Positions 1 through 7,711 of a stretch of 14,345 bases of DNA are shown here, piece by piece. This stretch comes from Saprospiraceae bacterium. Lineage in GTDB: Bacteria; Bacteroidota; Bacteroidia; Chitinophagales; Saprospiraceae. The notes under the pieces were generated by a model. It made no database searches, had not been told where the DNA came from, and worked only from the letters and a program-made list of their open reading frames with translations. The position numbers and the translations under genes are program-made. Positions within the stretch are counted from its first letter, which is position 1; each line of letters starts with the position of its first letter. The stretch is taken from positions 1 to 14,345 of the forward strand of contig JADKCC010000058.1 in assembly GCA_016714785.1 (NCBI GenBank), given 5' to 3'.

Positions 1-28
1 AATTTAAATAAATAGATGAAGTTTAAGT

Positions 29-356
29 ATGAATATGTTTATAGTAGAAGATGATGCCAATTACAGAATAGTTTGGTAAAAATGTTAAGTGGTGCATTTA
101 ATTATACAGTATCGGGCACTGCAAGATAATTACACGGATGCTTTGATACAAATAAGAAATTTTAAGCCCCAATGTAGTCATTTGTGATTACCATCTCCAA
201 AGGAGAATTGAGTGGATTGGATCTATTTCATAAATTGAAAGAAGAGAATTTTCCTGTACTATTAATTTCTGAAGACCTACTGAAAGTTCACCAAATATCA
301 AATATTAAAGGAATAAGATTTTTGGTAAAGCCTTTTCATAAGTTTTCTTTGATTAG
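29..356 (+). pseudogene. Response regulator receiver (REC) protein, 5' part, split by IS21
   Basis: The start reads MNMFIVEDDANYRIVW, with the paired acidic residues (EDD) typical of the first strand of a REC domain. After a frame change comes NVVICDYHLQ, the phospho-acceptor region with the conserved Asp in CDYH. Next is GELSGLDLFHKLKEENFPVL, then LLISED and IRFLVKPF, where the conserved Lys-Pro of the last REC strand is visible. At least three frame breaks (near 77, 110-130 and 190-200) and then the insertion sequence interrupt it. The missing C-terminus lies beyond the element at 3077-3140, so the original was probably a stand-alone receiver domain of about 130 residues. Such proteins take a phosphate from a histidine kinase and signal through protein contacts. 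Partner and output are unknown. The family call is firm; the role is not. Confidence 0.72.
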
Positions 357-364
357 TGGATACA

Positions 365-534
365 CTGGAGCATGTTGACCCCTAAAACAGAATGAATTTT
401 ATGTTTAGGCATGCTTTATTTTTCTGACATTCTGGCTGATATTGACCCCTTTATAGGGCGGTAGAAATTATATTCTGGAGTATATTGACCTCTGAGTAGG
501 GGATTTATCCATGGATTCTGGAGCATACTGACCC
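365..534 (+). repeat. IS21 left-end multiple repeats (L1-L4)
   Basis: Four copies of a roughly 18-bp motif, CTGGAGCATgTTGACCCC and variants, start at 365, 432, 475 and 518. The last three are spaced exactly 43 bp apart, about four helical turns, which fits cooperative transposase binding on one face of the DNA. Copies 3 and 4 differ slightly (TTGACCTC, CTGACCCT). Confidence 0.8.
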
Positions 535-604
535 TTTATTGATGTTATTGGCATGGTTTAGCCATTATTGGTTGTATTATTTACAATCATTAATAGACTT
601 GGAG

Positions 605-2167
605 ATGGCAGGTAAAATCAAGCGCATGAGCACAATCAAACAATTATTATCATTGCATAGCAATGGGCAGGGATAAAATATATCTCTCGACATTTGTCAA
701 TGAGTCGTAATACTGTACGGAGTTACTTGAGTAAGTTCAAGACTTTGCAGTGTACAGTTGACGATTTATTAAAGCTAGACGATCCTATTTTGGAAGCTAG
801 ATTTCATAGTGGCAACCCTGCTTATAGTGACACTAGGCATGAAGAACTAATGTCTCTGCTCTTTATTTTATGAGTGAACTTAAGAAACCTGGCGTTACAC
901 GATATTTACTTTGGGAAGAGTATAAGATTGGTCGACCTTCACATTATTGCTACAGTCAGTTTTGCTTTCACTTAGACCAGCATGCTGCGTCTCGTCATCT
1001 ACGATGGTGCTCCACCATGATCCGGCGAATAAGTTGATGATTGATTTTTCTGGTAAAAAGATGCATTATGTGGATAGACAGACAGGCGAAGAGATAAGTT
1101 GCCAGTTGTACATTGCAATACTCCCATACTCGGGATATGTATATGTAGAAGCTTGTCGGAGTCAAGATATAAATGATTTTATAGCCTGTACGTCCCATTG
1201 TTTGCAATTCTTAGGTGGAGTACCTAAAGCACTAGTGACAGACAATCTAAAGAGTGCGGTGACAAAAGTGGATAAATATGAACCCGAGGTCAACGTTACA
1301 TTTGAACATTTGGCTAATCACTATGGGAGTATTGTTTTTCCGACCAGGGCCTACAAACCTAGGGATAAAGGCGCTGTTGAAAATATGGTTAAAATAGTAT
1401 ATACAAGTTAAAGCACGGCTAAGGAATGTACCATTTTTCAGTCTCTCTGAGCTTAATGAGGGAATAAAGGCGCAAGTACATTTGTTAAATCAAAGGAGGA
1501 TGCAAACTAAAGGATATACCCGAGAAGAACAGTTCTACTCATCAGAGAAGCCATTGCTCAAACCACTTCCCTGATATGCCTTTGAAATACAATATACGCG
1601 CATATATAAGGTTGCCCAAAACAACCATATCTGCCTAAGTACCGACAAGCATTATTATAGTGTGCCGTTTACTTATATCGGTCAGAAAGTTAAGGTTATT
1701 TATACAAGATCCACCGTACGCATCTACCACAAAGGAGTATTAATATGTGCACACTTACGTCATACGGCTCAAGGAAAATATACAACTGTAGAAGAGCATC
1801 TCTGCTCTGCTCACCGAGCCTATAATCAACGAAGTCCTGAATATTATATCCAAAAGCCAGCAAAATCAGTGATTCAGCCCACCAACTCTTTAAGTTACTC
1901 TTTGATCAACCCGATAAGTACCCTGAGCAACTGTACAAAACCTGTGATGGCCTGTTGCGACTCGCTAAGACTTATCATACTGGAGATGAATTTAATAATG
2001 CATGCAAGATTGGCATCGACGAAGGTATATACAATTATAGCTTTATAAAACGCTTACTGGATAATAAAATGACGGGTACCAAGCCACCATCAGTAGCAGA
2101 TACGCCCTTACCAAAACATTCCAATATCAGGGGTAAGGAGTATTATGTTCAAACCACCATGTTTTAA
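605..2167 (+). CDS. istA: IS21 transposase IstA (frameshifted)
   Basis: This is the DDE-type transposase that cuts and joins the element ends. The start ATG gives MAGKIKRMSTIKQLLSLHSN. A helix-turn-helix region follows (HLSMSRNTVRSYLSKFK) after a frame break in the GGGATAAA run near 675. The catalytic core is clear between 1037 and 1390: LMIDFSGKK (first Asp), LVTDNLKSAV (second Asp) and DKGAVENMV (Glu), the spacing expected for IS21. Further breaks occur near 870-950, 1410, 1575, 1660 and 1900-1955. The C-terminus is rejoined through KRLLDNKMTG and ends at GKEYYVQTTMF. The rejoined length of about 520 residues is normal for the family. As read, the transposase would be inactive unless the indels are sequencing errors. 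Confidence 0.87.
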
Positions 2168-2267
2168 AATGGTGACTTCGTCATCTTCTTTATTTATTTT
2201 AAAAGGAATCTCCCTATAATGGAACACTAATAATTTATTTTTTTCTAACATTTTAAATCAGATATTT

Positions 2268-2989
2268 ATGCAAACGATTGAATCGCAAATGTCAGAGCTG
2301 GAGGCTCACGGGTATGAAAAAAATCATGGCAGTCGGTGCAAGACACCCGCAGACAACATGAGCTGAGTCTATTAGAAGGACTCGAACTTTTACTAGATGC
2401 CGAGCTCTTGGAGCGAGGTAATAGAAGGACTGGAAGACTACTGAAGAACGCCGCTTTCAGATATCAAGCAACTATAGAACAAATACGCTACGACGCATCT
2501 CGTGGGCTAGACAAATCTTTGATAGGCACTCTATCCACAGGCAATTACATCGGGGAAGGTTCATCGGTAATCATTACAGGAGCTACAGGTTGTGGCAAGT
2601 CATATCTAGCATCCGCTTTAGGTCATCAAGCTTGTAATCAAGGGTTCAAAGTAGCCTATTACAACGTACAAAAACTGATGATGAAAATGCGGATGGCTAG
2701 AATAGATGGGTCGATCTATAAGTTTATTGAAAAGACAGCTAAAGCAGATTTGCTTATCTTAGATGACTTCGGTTTAACACATCTAGAAAAACAAAACCAG
2801 CTAGATTTTATGGAACTCATAGAAGACAGACACGGCAAAAAAGCAACCATTATTGCATCACAACTTCCTATGGCGTCGTGGTTTGATATTATAGGAGAAG
2901 AGACCATTGCAGATGCAGTTTTAGATCAGCTTGGCACATACTTCATATAAAATCGAACTTAAAGGAGATAGTTTAAGAAAAATCGGTAA
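2268..2989 (+). CDS. istB: IS21 helper ATPase IstB (frameshifted)
   Basis: IstB is the AAA+ ATPase that activates IstA and helps select the target. The start ATG gives MQTIESQMSELEAHGY. A frame break near 2325 leads into the main stretch from about 2336. Visible motifs are the Walker A loop GATGCGKSYLASALG (about 2580-2625), Walker B LLILDDFG (about 2752-2775) and the downstream IIASQLPMASW, all typical of IstB. A second break near 2930 moves the frame to AHTSYKIELKGDSLRK, the usual IstB C-terminus. The family stop is restored as TAA at 2987-2989 if one A is added to the A5 run at 2978-2982. Rejoined length is about 240 residues, normal for the family. It follows istA after a 100-bp gap. Confidence 0.88.
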
Positions 2990-3028
2990 TTTTGTCACTC
3001 CTAAGCGGCATAAACCACCAAATCATCT

Positions 3029-3076
3029 GGGGGTCAATATGTCCAGAATAGGGGGTCAGTTTAAACAGAATATCCA
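3029..3076 (-). repeat. IS21 right-end repeats (R1, R2) and terminal inverted repeat
   Basis: On the minus strand, two copies of the IS21 motif are seen: CTGGACATATTGACCCCC (3046-3029) and CTGTTTAAACTGACCCCC (3068-3051). They mirror the four left-end copies. The outermost bases TGGATA (minus strand, 3076-3071) match the left tip. Confidence 0.78.
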
Positions 3077-3140
3077 TCCAATCCTTCCTGATTTTCTGCT
3101 TCACATCTTCGTCAAAATCTATCAAAAGTTGAATAAATAA
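3077..3140 (+). pseudogene. Response regulator receiver, 3' remnant
   Basis: After the IS21 right end the plus strand reads PDFLLHIFVKIYQKLNK and stops at TAA 3138-3140. An amphipathic helix directly after the Lys-Pro strand is what the end of a receiver domain looks like. It therefore fits as the continuation of the gene broken at about 356 (KPFHKFSLIS). By chance or through an indel, the istB frame runs through the element end into this tail without a stop. Confidence 0.55.
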
Positions 3141-3310
3141 GGGAACAAAAACCGCTCCCTCTCTCCTCCGGGGCCCCCTTGGGTTTTTGGGGGGGGGGGG
3201 GTGTTCTGACTAGATAAAGAATTTAATGAGGGTTCCCCACTTAAAATACGCGTAGCTTTGTTAGCCGCGCTTTCCCCTTTAAAAAATAGTTCCCATTATT
3301 ATTTAACTTA
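3141..3310. other. Low-complexity junction with poly-G run
   Basis: No gene is seen here. The stretch holds a GC-rich patch (CTCCGGGGCCCCCTTGGG, about 3167-3183) and a run of 13 G at 3189-3201, very unlike the AT-rich surroundings. It is followed by the left arm and interior of an inverted repeat. The run could be an assembly junction or a consensus error, and sequence on either side may not have been adjacent. Confidence 0.5.
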
Positions 3311-3328
3311 TTATCTAGTCAGAGCACC
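3200..3328. repeat. Imperfect long inverted repeat (about 129 bp)
   Basis: The left arm GGTGTTCTGACTAGATAA (3200-3217) and right arm TTATCTAGTCAGAGCACC (3311-3328) are complementary at 17 of 18 positions. Pairing continues more weakly inward (AATTTAATGAGGG with a matching stretch before the right arm). A small internal hairpin, CGCG-TA-GCT-TTGTT-AGC-CGCG, sits at about 3248-3270. The right arm contains the stop codon of the minus-strand TPR-like remnant, so the arms may come from a duplicated and inverted gene end, or the whole may be a small foldback element. Confidence 0.6.
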
Positions 3329-3454
3329 AACATAATCTTGTAACTGTTCTGCATACACCCTGCCATATAGACAGAGTGTTGCAGCGTTGTTGTTATCACC
3401 AGACAAAGCATATTCTAGCGACTCATTGCTTCTTCCAAATAATATGGGAGGCAT
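3311..3454 (-). pseudogene. Short TPR-like C-terminal remnant
   Basis: The minus strand holds a 47-residue ORF from MPPILFGRSNESLEYALSGD through NNNAATLCLYGRVYAEQLQD to VGALTR and a stop. The spacing of small and aromatic residues (ALSGDNNNAATLCLYGRVYAEQLQDY, quoted here in the two parts above) resembles one tetratricopeptide repeat, a helix pair used for protein contacts. It is far too short for an intact TPR protein. The upstream end reaches copy A of the MITE-like repeat, which may have cut the parent gene. The stop codon lies in the right arm of the 3200-3328 inverted repeat. Family assignment rests on one repeat only. Confidence 0.4.
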
Positions 3455-3476
3455 CCAAGGCTTTTACATAAATATT

Positions 3477-3862
3477 TAGGGGCTGCTGAAAAGTCAGCTG
3501 TTATTATTGGTTGTTAGTTTAACGGAGATTATCGTTCAAAAAACAAGCAATAGTGAATGAAGAAACAAAGTGCGTCTATTGCCATAGAAAGCACAAAGGA
3601 TTAAATATGAAATACTTATGGCAATAGAAAAAGCATTTTGGTTCGAAATGAACGGTGCTTCGCAATTGCCTTTTTTGAACTAGATTTTTTGGTTACTTTT
3701 TGGGCAATGCAAAAAAAAGTAACTGCCGCCTGCATAAGGCAAAAGCCAATTCAAGGTACACGACTTTTGGACAAAATCAATTAAAATGTTTGCATTAAAT
3801 TTCTTTATTATAGGCATAATTTATTAATTATCAATTGGTTGTACCATAGTCAGCAAGCCCTA
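3477..3862. mobile_element. MITE-like repeat, copy A
   Basis: This 386-bp non-coding element begins TAGGGGCTGCTGAAAAGTC. Its other end, read on the minus strand, is TAGGGCTTGCTGACTATGG, giving short terminal inverted repeats of the form TAGGGnCTnGCTGA. Both tips carry TA, which could be a TA target duplication. The first about 80 bp and last about 190 bp are repeated in the same orientation at 9582-10126; the middle is different. A GCTGA-AAAG-TCAGC hairpin (3485-3498) and AACG...CGTT pairing follow at the left end. The core holds a perfect 12-bp inverted repeat. It encodes no protein, so movement would need a transposase from elsewhere. Confidence 0.7.
3575..3628. repeat. Perfect 12-bp inverted repeat in MITE copy A core
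   Basis: TCTATTGCCATA (3575-3586) and TATGGCAATAGA (3617-3628) are perfectly complementary with a 30-nt loop. This pairing is specific to copy A and absent from copy B. Confidence 0.8.
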
Positions 3863-3863
3863 T

Positions 3864-4553
3864 TTATCTATCGAACTCATTTTTTAAATTGTGTTTAAGT
3901 TTTAACCTTTGGGATTTATATCCCTTTTCTACTTTCATTTTTTTGAAATCGGAGCCACGAAATGTTCTCACAGGATTGCCACGTTCTATCTGCATCTGGT
4001 TTTTCCATTGAGACAGTTCATTGGTTTTAATGCTTCCAGATGTTTGTCATGGATTTTCACTAGGAGACGTTCGTAAGCCAATTTTTTGTTTTGATGTTGT
4101 GAGCGACTATCCATAGTAACTACTTGTATTCCTGTGGGAAGATGAGTTGCTCGGATAGCAGAACTCACCTTATTGACATGTTGCCCACCAGCACCAGAAC
4201 TGCGCATGGCCTGATAGGAGATATCGCTGTCTTTGATCTCCATGTCTGTGGCATTCCCCACTTCAAAGATGCCAATGTACCAGTTTTTACGTTTGTGGTC
4301 TTTGCGTATTTCGCTCTCTCCTATCCATTGTATCGTACCAATCCATGAAGCGACAAAACTCAACGTTTGATCTCCTTCAATGGACAAAAGTGCTGTCTCA
4401 ACAGACCCATTTTCGTCGCCTGCTATTTTTTGCAAATACTTGAATATCTAGTCCAAGATTCCTTGCTTCATCCATTAAATCTGAAGTACCCGAGCAACTA
4501 CTCGGTACATTCGTCGGTCCACGACCTGATGTGATTTGAATTAACTTTTGCAT
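3864..4553 (-). CDS. prfH: Peptide chain release factor homologue PrfH (frameshifted)
   Basis: PrfH is a class I release-factor homologue with the peptidyl-tRNA hydrolysis motif but without the stop-codon recognition domain. The start MQKLIQITSGRGPTNVPSSC matches the PrfH N-terminus. It is preceded by AAAGGA seven bases upstream and lies four bases after the rtcB stop. The GGQ motif is intact (MRSSGAGGQHVNK), followed by RATHLPTGIQVVTMDSRSQH and ERGNPVRTFRGSDF, all family landmarks. There are two frame breaks, both in A-runs: one extra A near 4434 and one missing A near 4016. Rejoined length is about 229 residues. The hallmark neighbour is RtcB; the pair is thought to act on ribosomes or RNA damaged by cleavage. 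The stop codon lies two bases from MITE copy A. Confidence 0.9.
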
Positions 4554-4557
4554 GATG

Positions 4558-5947
4558 TTATCCTTTGTCCATTTTTACAATTTTGGGCGTGAATGTGCCC
4601 ATGATGTCCACTAATTCTGTTTGCAACGACATAACCTTTGTGATGTCTTTGTATGCCATCGGCGATTCATCGATACTACCACCGATTAAAGTCACACCCG
4701 CATCTTTGAGTCGTTTTTGATCTCATGCTGTAAACTGACTTTTGCATTGGGTCTTGAAAACAATCTTCCTGCACCATGGAAGCAGATTGGATACTATTTT
4801 CATCACCTTTGCCTACCACAATATAGCCCGGCGCTGTCATCGATCCCGGAATGATGCCAGCCACTCCACGAGAAGCAGGTGTAGCTCCTTTGCGATGAAC
4901 GATACATTCTTTGCCATCTATGGTTTCGCGCCAAGCCAGGGTTATGGCTATTGGAAATATTGACCAAAACACGTTTACCCAATGCTTTGCTAAGCCGTCG
5001 ATGTATGTCTTCGTGACAAGCCGCAGCATAGTCCCCCTGCTAGATTCATCGCCAACCAATATTCCATACCATCGTGTATTCAGGTCCAACCACGCCAGAT
5101 GCTGCACCTGACGTGGCAAAGGACACTGCTTCATAGCGAGGGTCGTATAATGTTTGGCAATATTGGCACCCAATCCACGCGAACCACTGTGAGACAAGAC
5201 TGCAAAGTAACTTCCTGGTTTGAGTTTCCATTCGGGCAAAGTCTGATCGATATCTGCGATACCAAACTCTACAAAATGATTGCCACCACCTGAGGTGCCG
5301 AGTTGTTTGTACGCTTTGTCGATCATACCTTTAAGCAATGGAATCTCTCGGAACTCTTTCCTGTCCAACACAGCATGATCGGCCTTGATTTTGTGTGTCT
5401 CTGTCATGCCAAACTTAGTGTGGTCTTGGAGTATGTTTTTCAGTTCATCTTCCCGACCATTGACATAAGTGCCTGGCAAATCAAAAATAGACAAACTCAT
5501 CCTACAGCCGATATCCACACCGACGCCATAAGGAATGACCGCATTGTCCGTAGCCAATACACCACCTATCGGAAGTCCATATCCTGCATGTCCATCAGGC
5601 ATGAGCGCACCTTTGACGGCAACTGGAAGCTTGAGCGATTCGTACAATTGATACTTTGCGGCATCTTCTATTTCGTTTTCGCCATAGATCTGAAAAGGCA
5701 CGCGTTCTGTTTTTAATCGATGCATTTTTAGTTCTACGGGTTTGACCAAACTTTCAGCAATCTTGCCCCAAGTAGGGTCGCCCATATAAGTATCTGGTTG
5801 TAGCAAAACATCTTTCGCTTGTGCCAAGACACTTTCTTTTTTCTCGCGCTTTTTGTATCTATTGATATATCCGAGCGCAATGTTTATTGAATTATTTTGA
5901 GGAAAGCCCAATTTAATTAAGTCCTTCCCTGAGATTTTACTTCCCAT
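4558..5947 (-). CDS. rtcB: RNA-splicing ligase RtcB (frameshifted)
   Basis: RtcB joins RNA ends bearing 2',3'-cyclic phosphate or 3'-phosphate to 5'-OH, using GTP and Mn2+. The start MGSKISGKDLIKLGFPQ was chosen over an upstream extension because it matches the family beginning. Active-site blocks appear in order: GVDIGCRMS (metal-binding Asp and Cys), GTSGGGNHFVEFG, LSHSGSRGLG, an NSHN block recovered after a frame shift, and HRKGATPASRG (the guanylated His), then IIPGSMTAPGYIVVGKG. Frame breaks lie near 5035 (a C-run), 4960 and in the last 250 bases. The rejoined C-terminus reads GGSIDESPMAYKDITKVMS and ends TPKIVKMDKG, for a total of about 463 residues. prfH follows after four bases, so the two are surely co-transcribed. 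No archease gene is visible. Confidence 0.93.
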
Positions 5948-6146
5948 GAATGATTGATTTTGAATGAATAAAATATAAAATAAATGTGCAATATGAATTG
6001 CAATACGGTAGGTTTGCCTGAAATACAATTTCAAGCTTCAAAATGATACCAAACGGGAAATTTTAGTTGTGCTTACACTTGTTCAATTCTTCCTAATAAG
6101 GACTAGAGTTGACAAATTATGATGGTAAATCGAAAGTAGTAAGCAT
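5948..6146. other. Upstream region of rtcB, no recognised element
   Basis: This AT-rich stretch presumably holds the rtcB promoter on the minus strand. I found no convincing TAnnTTTG box or strong Shine-Dalgarno sequence. A TTGACA on the plus strand at about 6109 has no matching partner box. Confidence 0.35.
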
Positions 6147-6180
6147 AAAAAAGCCCGTTGAAATGTACTTCTTCGGGCTT
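6147..6180 (-). terminator. Rho-independent terminator (minus strand)
   Basis: AAGCCCG (6151-6157) pairs with CGGGCTT (6174-6180) around a 16-nt loop. On the minus strand the stem is followed by a T-run (the A-run at 6147-6152), so it terminates minus-strand transcription. It lies 25 bp beyond the small ORF stop at 6206. Confidence 0.75.
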
Positions 6181-6205
6181 CATATATCTATGGGAAAGGA
6201 TATTC

Positions 6206-6280
6206 TTAAGAGAAATGTAAGCCACGAAGAATGTTGTCAGCAGGTGCTGCGCTATTCTGATTGGTTGTGAAATAAGACAT
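6206..6280 (-). CDS. Possible 24-residue small protein
   Basis: This minus-strand ORF starts MSYFTTNQNSAAPADN and ends ILRGLHFS. It is bracketed by a TACATTTG box about 38 bases upstream of the ATG and a terminator 25 bases downstream of the stop, so the interval looks like a self-contained small transcription unit. No hydrophobic segment, signal peptide or known family is recognisable. It could instead be part of a small non-coding RNA, with the ORF a coincidence. Translation is unproven because no strong ribosome binding site is present. Confidence 0.4.
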   Translation of the reverse strand: MSYFTTNQNSAAPADNILRGLHFS

Positions 6281-6318
6281 AATCTTCGTGTTAAAATGGT
6301 TTATAATAAATAACGATG

Positions 6319-6326
6319 CAAATGTA
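6319..6326 (-). promoter_or_regulatory. Bacteroidota -7 box for the small transcript
   Basis: The minus strand reads TACATTTG, a perfect TAnnTTTG. No clear TTG -33 box is seen 19-21 bases upstream, so this half-site is only suggestive. It is placed to give a leader of about 30 nt before the ATG at 6280. Confidence 0.4.
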
Positions 6327-6424
6327 TATCGGGATGATTAGATAAAAAATAATTTTGGTTAAATGTGTTTATATTAAGAGAAGTTTAAAAATAATTAACA
6401 ACCAAAAATAGTTTACCACACATT

Positions 6425-6455
6425 TTGGGATTTTTAAAATTAGATAGTACCTTTG
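6425..6455 (+). promoter_or_regulatory. Bacteroidota-type promoter of the DUF4105 gene
   Basis: TTG (6425-6427) is separated by 20 bases from TACCTTTG (6448-6455), matching the Bacteroidota TTG-N19-21-TAnnTTTG consensus. The ATG at 6460 is only four bases past the -7 box, so transcription would begin at or very near the start codon. Confidence 0.65.
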
Positions 6456-6459
6456 GTCT

Positions 6460-7624
6460 ATGAATAGAGTATTAATCTTTTTATGGTTTATTGGTCAGTC
6501 TTTCTCTTTGGCAGCCCAAAATGAAAAAAGTGACATCACAGTTTCTATATTAACTTGTGCGCCAGGGCATGATATTTATACTATCTATGGCCATAATGCC
6601 ATCCGCATTGTAGATAATACTGCTGGCACCGATTTGGTATATAATTATGGTACTTTCGACTTCAAGACAAAAGGTTTTATTATCAAATTTATGAGGGAAA
6701 CTTCCTACACATTGGATGTGGCTACTTATAATAGATTTATTGCAGAATACGACTATTTTCAGAGAGATGTAACCGAACAAGTATTGTCTTTAGATTCTTT
6801 ACAAAAACAAAAGGTCGTCAAGTACCTTGAAGTCAATATGCAGCCAGAAAACAGAACATACAAGTATGACTTTTTTATGGACAATTGTGCCACTAGACTG
6901 CGCGATATCATTGACCATAATATTACTGGATTTACGTGGGATACTACGCGTGCTTCAAATAAAACATTTCGGCAAATCATCAAAGAGTACCAAAATAGAA
7001 TGCCTTGGATAACTTTGGTATCGATCTCATCATCGGGGCACCTGCAGACCAAAAGACTACTTTGAGTCAAGAAACTTTTATCCTGACTATCTAGCGGAGG
7101 CCATCCAATTTGCTAAATATGCCGACCCTAAACAAAATGGTTTACAGCTTAAAGAAAATAAAATTTTGGGTTTTGACCTACCCAATAGTAATCCCAATTT
7201 CTTGCTTTCACCTTATTTTTTATTCCTATTATTGTTACTAATAGAGATTAATATTTTTTTCCGACACTTACGTGGAATTAGTACCCATTGGATTAAAAAA
7301 TACGATCAGTTTTGGCTTATTGTCTTGACTTTGGCAAGTGTATTGATGTTATTTATGTGGTTTGGCACGGATCATATACCTACTAAATACAATTGGAATA
7401 TCCTTTGGGCAAGTCCACTTATTCCGCTTTGGTGGTGGAAAAAAGAAACTTCCCCATGGTTGTCCTATATCATTGGCTTCGGTCTGGTAATTACCATCAT
7501 CAATGCCATACCGGGTATTCAGATATTGCCACAATATTTTCATCCAATAGTGGGAATCATTAGTTTGATTTTGATACTTAAAGGAAGACGGCTATATTTT
7601 TCGGGTGATCAGGTGCTTGCATGA
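6460..7624 (+). CDS. DUF4105 (Lnb N-terminal periplasmic domain) membrane protein (frameshifted)
   Basis: The N-terminus MNRVLIFLWFIGQSFSLAAQ is a signal peptide. The exported domain shows the DUF4105 landmarks: SILTCAPGHDIYTIYGHNAI, LVYNYGTFDFKTKGF and PENRTYKYDFFMDNCATRLR. The His in GHNA and the Cys in DNCATR suggest a papain-like NlpC-type site; this is inference. Frame breaks near 7010 and 7070 rejoin it through NFGIDLIIGAP and LAEAIQFAKYADPKQ to the C-terminal part. That part has about four hydrophobic segments (for example LLSPYFLFLLLLLIEINIFF, WLIVLTLASVLMLFMWFG) and ends GRRLYFSGDQVLA. Rejoined length is about 388 residues, normal for the Bacteroidota family. Function is uncharacterised; a cell-envelope role is likely. 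Confidence 0.82.
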
Positions 7625-7711
7625 TCGATAGTTCGGTTGTTCAAATGCTCTTTAATTCACTAGTTCAGCCGTTTAGGTGTTTCATTCTTTGTTTGTAATT
7701 TTTAAAAAAAT

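Larger units (their letters stand above)
357..3076 (+). mobile_element. IS21-family insertion sequence (istA-istB) with multiple terminal repeats
   Basis: Two genes in the order istA-istB lie between inverted ends. The left end reads TGGATACACTGGAGCATG and the right end, on the minus strand, TGGATATTCTGTTTAAAC; both continue into TGACCCC. As is usual for IS21, the ends carry several sub-terminal copies of a CTGGAnnATATTGACCCC motif: four on the left and two on the right. The element sits inside a receiver-domain gene whose coding sequence resumes after the right end. No clear target-site duplication is visible, so either the exact tips are uncertain by several bases (365-3068 is an alternative) or indels obscure it. 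Confidence 0.85.

Noticed and set aside
5303..5716. Plus-strand 137-residue ORF inside rtcB
   Set aside because: It is antisense to a strongly conserved part of rtcB and its protein shows no family features; it is a shadow of the real frame.
6109..6135. TTGACA on the plus strand as a classical -35 box
   Set aside because: No suitable -10 box and no gene follows it at a sensible distance; Bacteroidota use a different promoter consensus.
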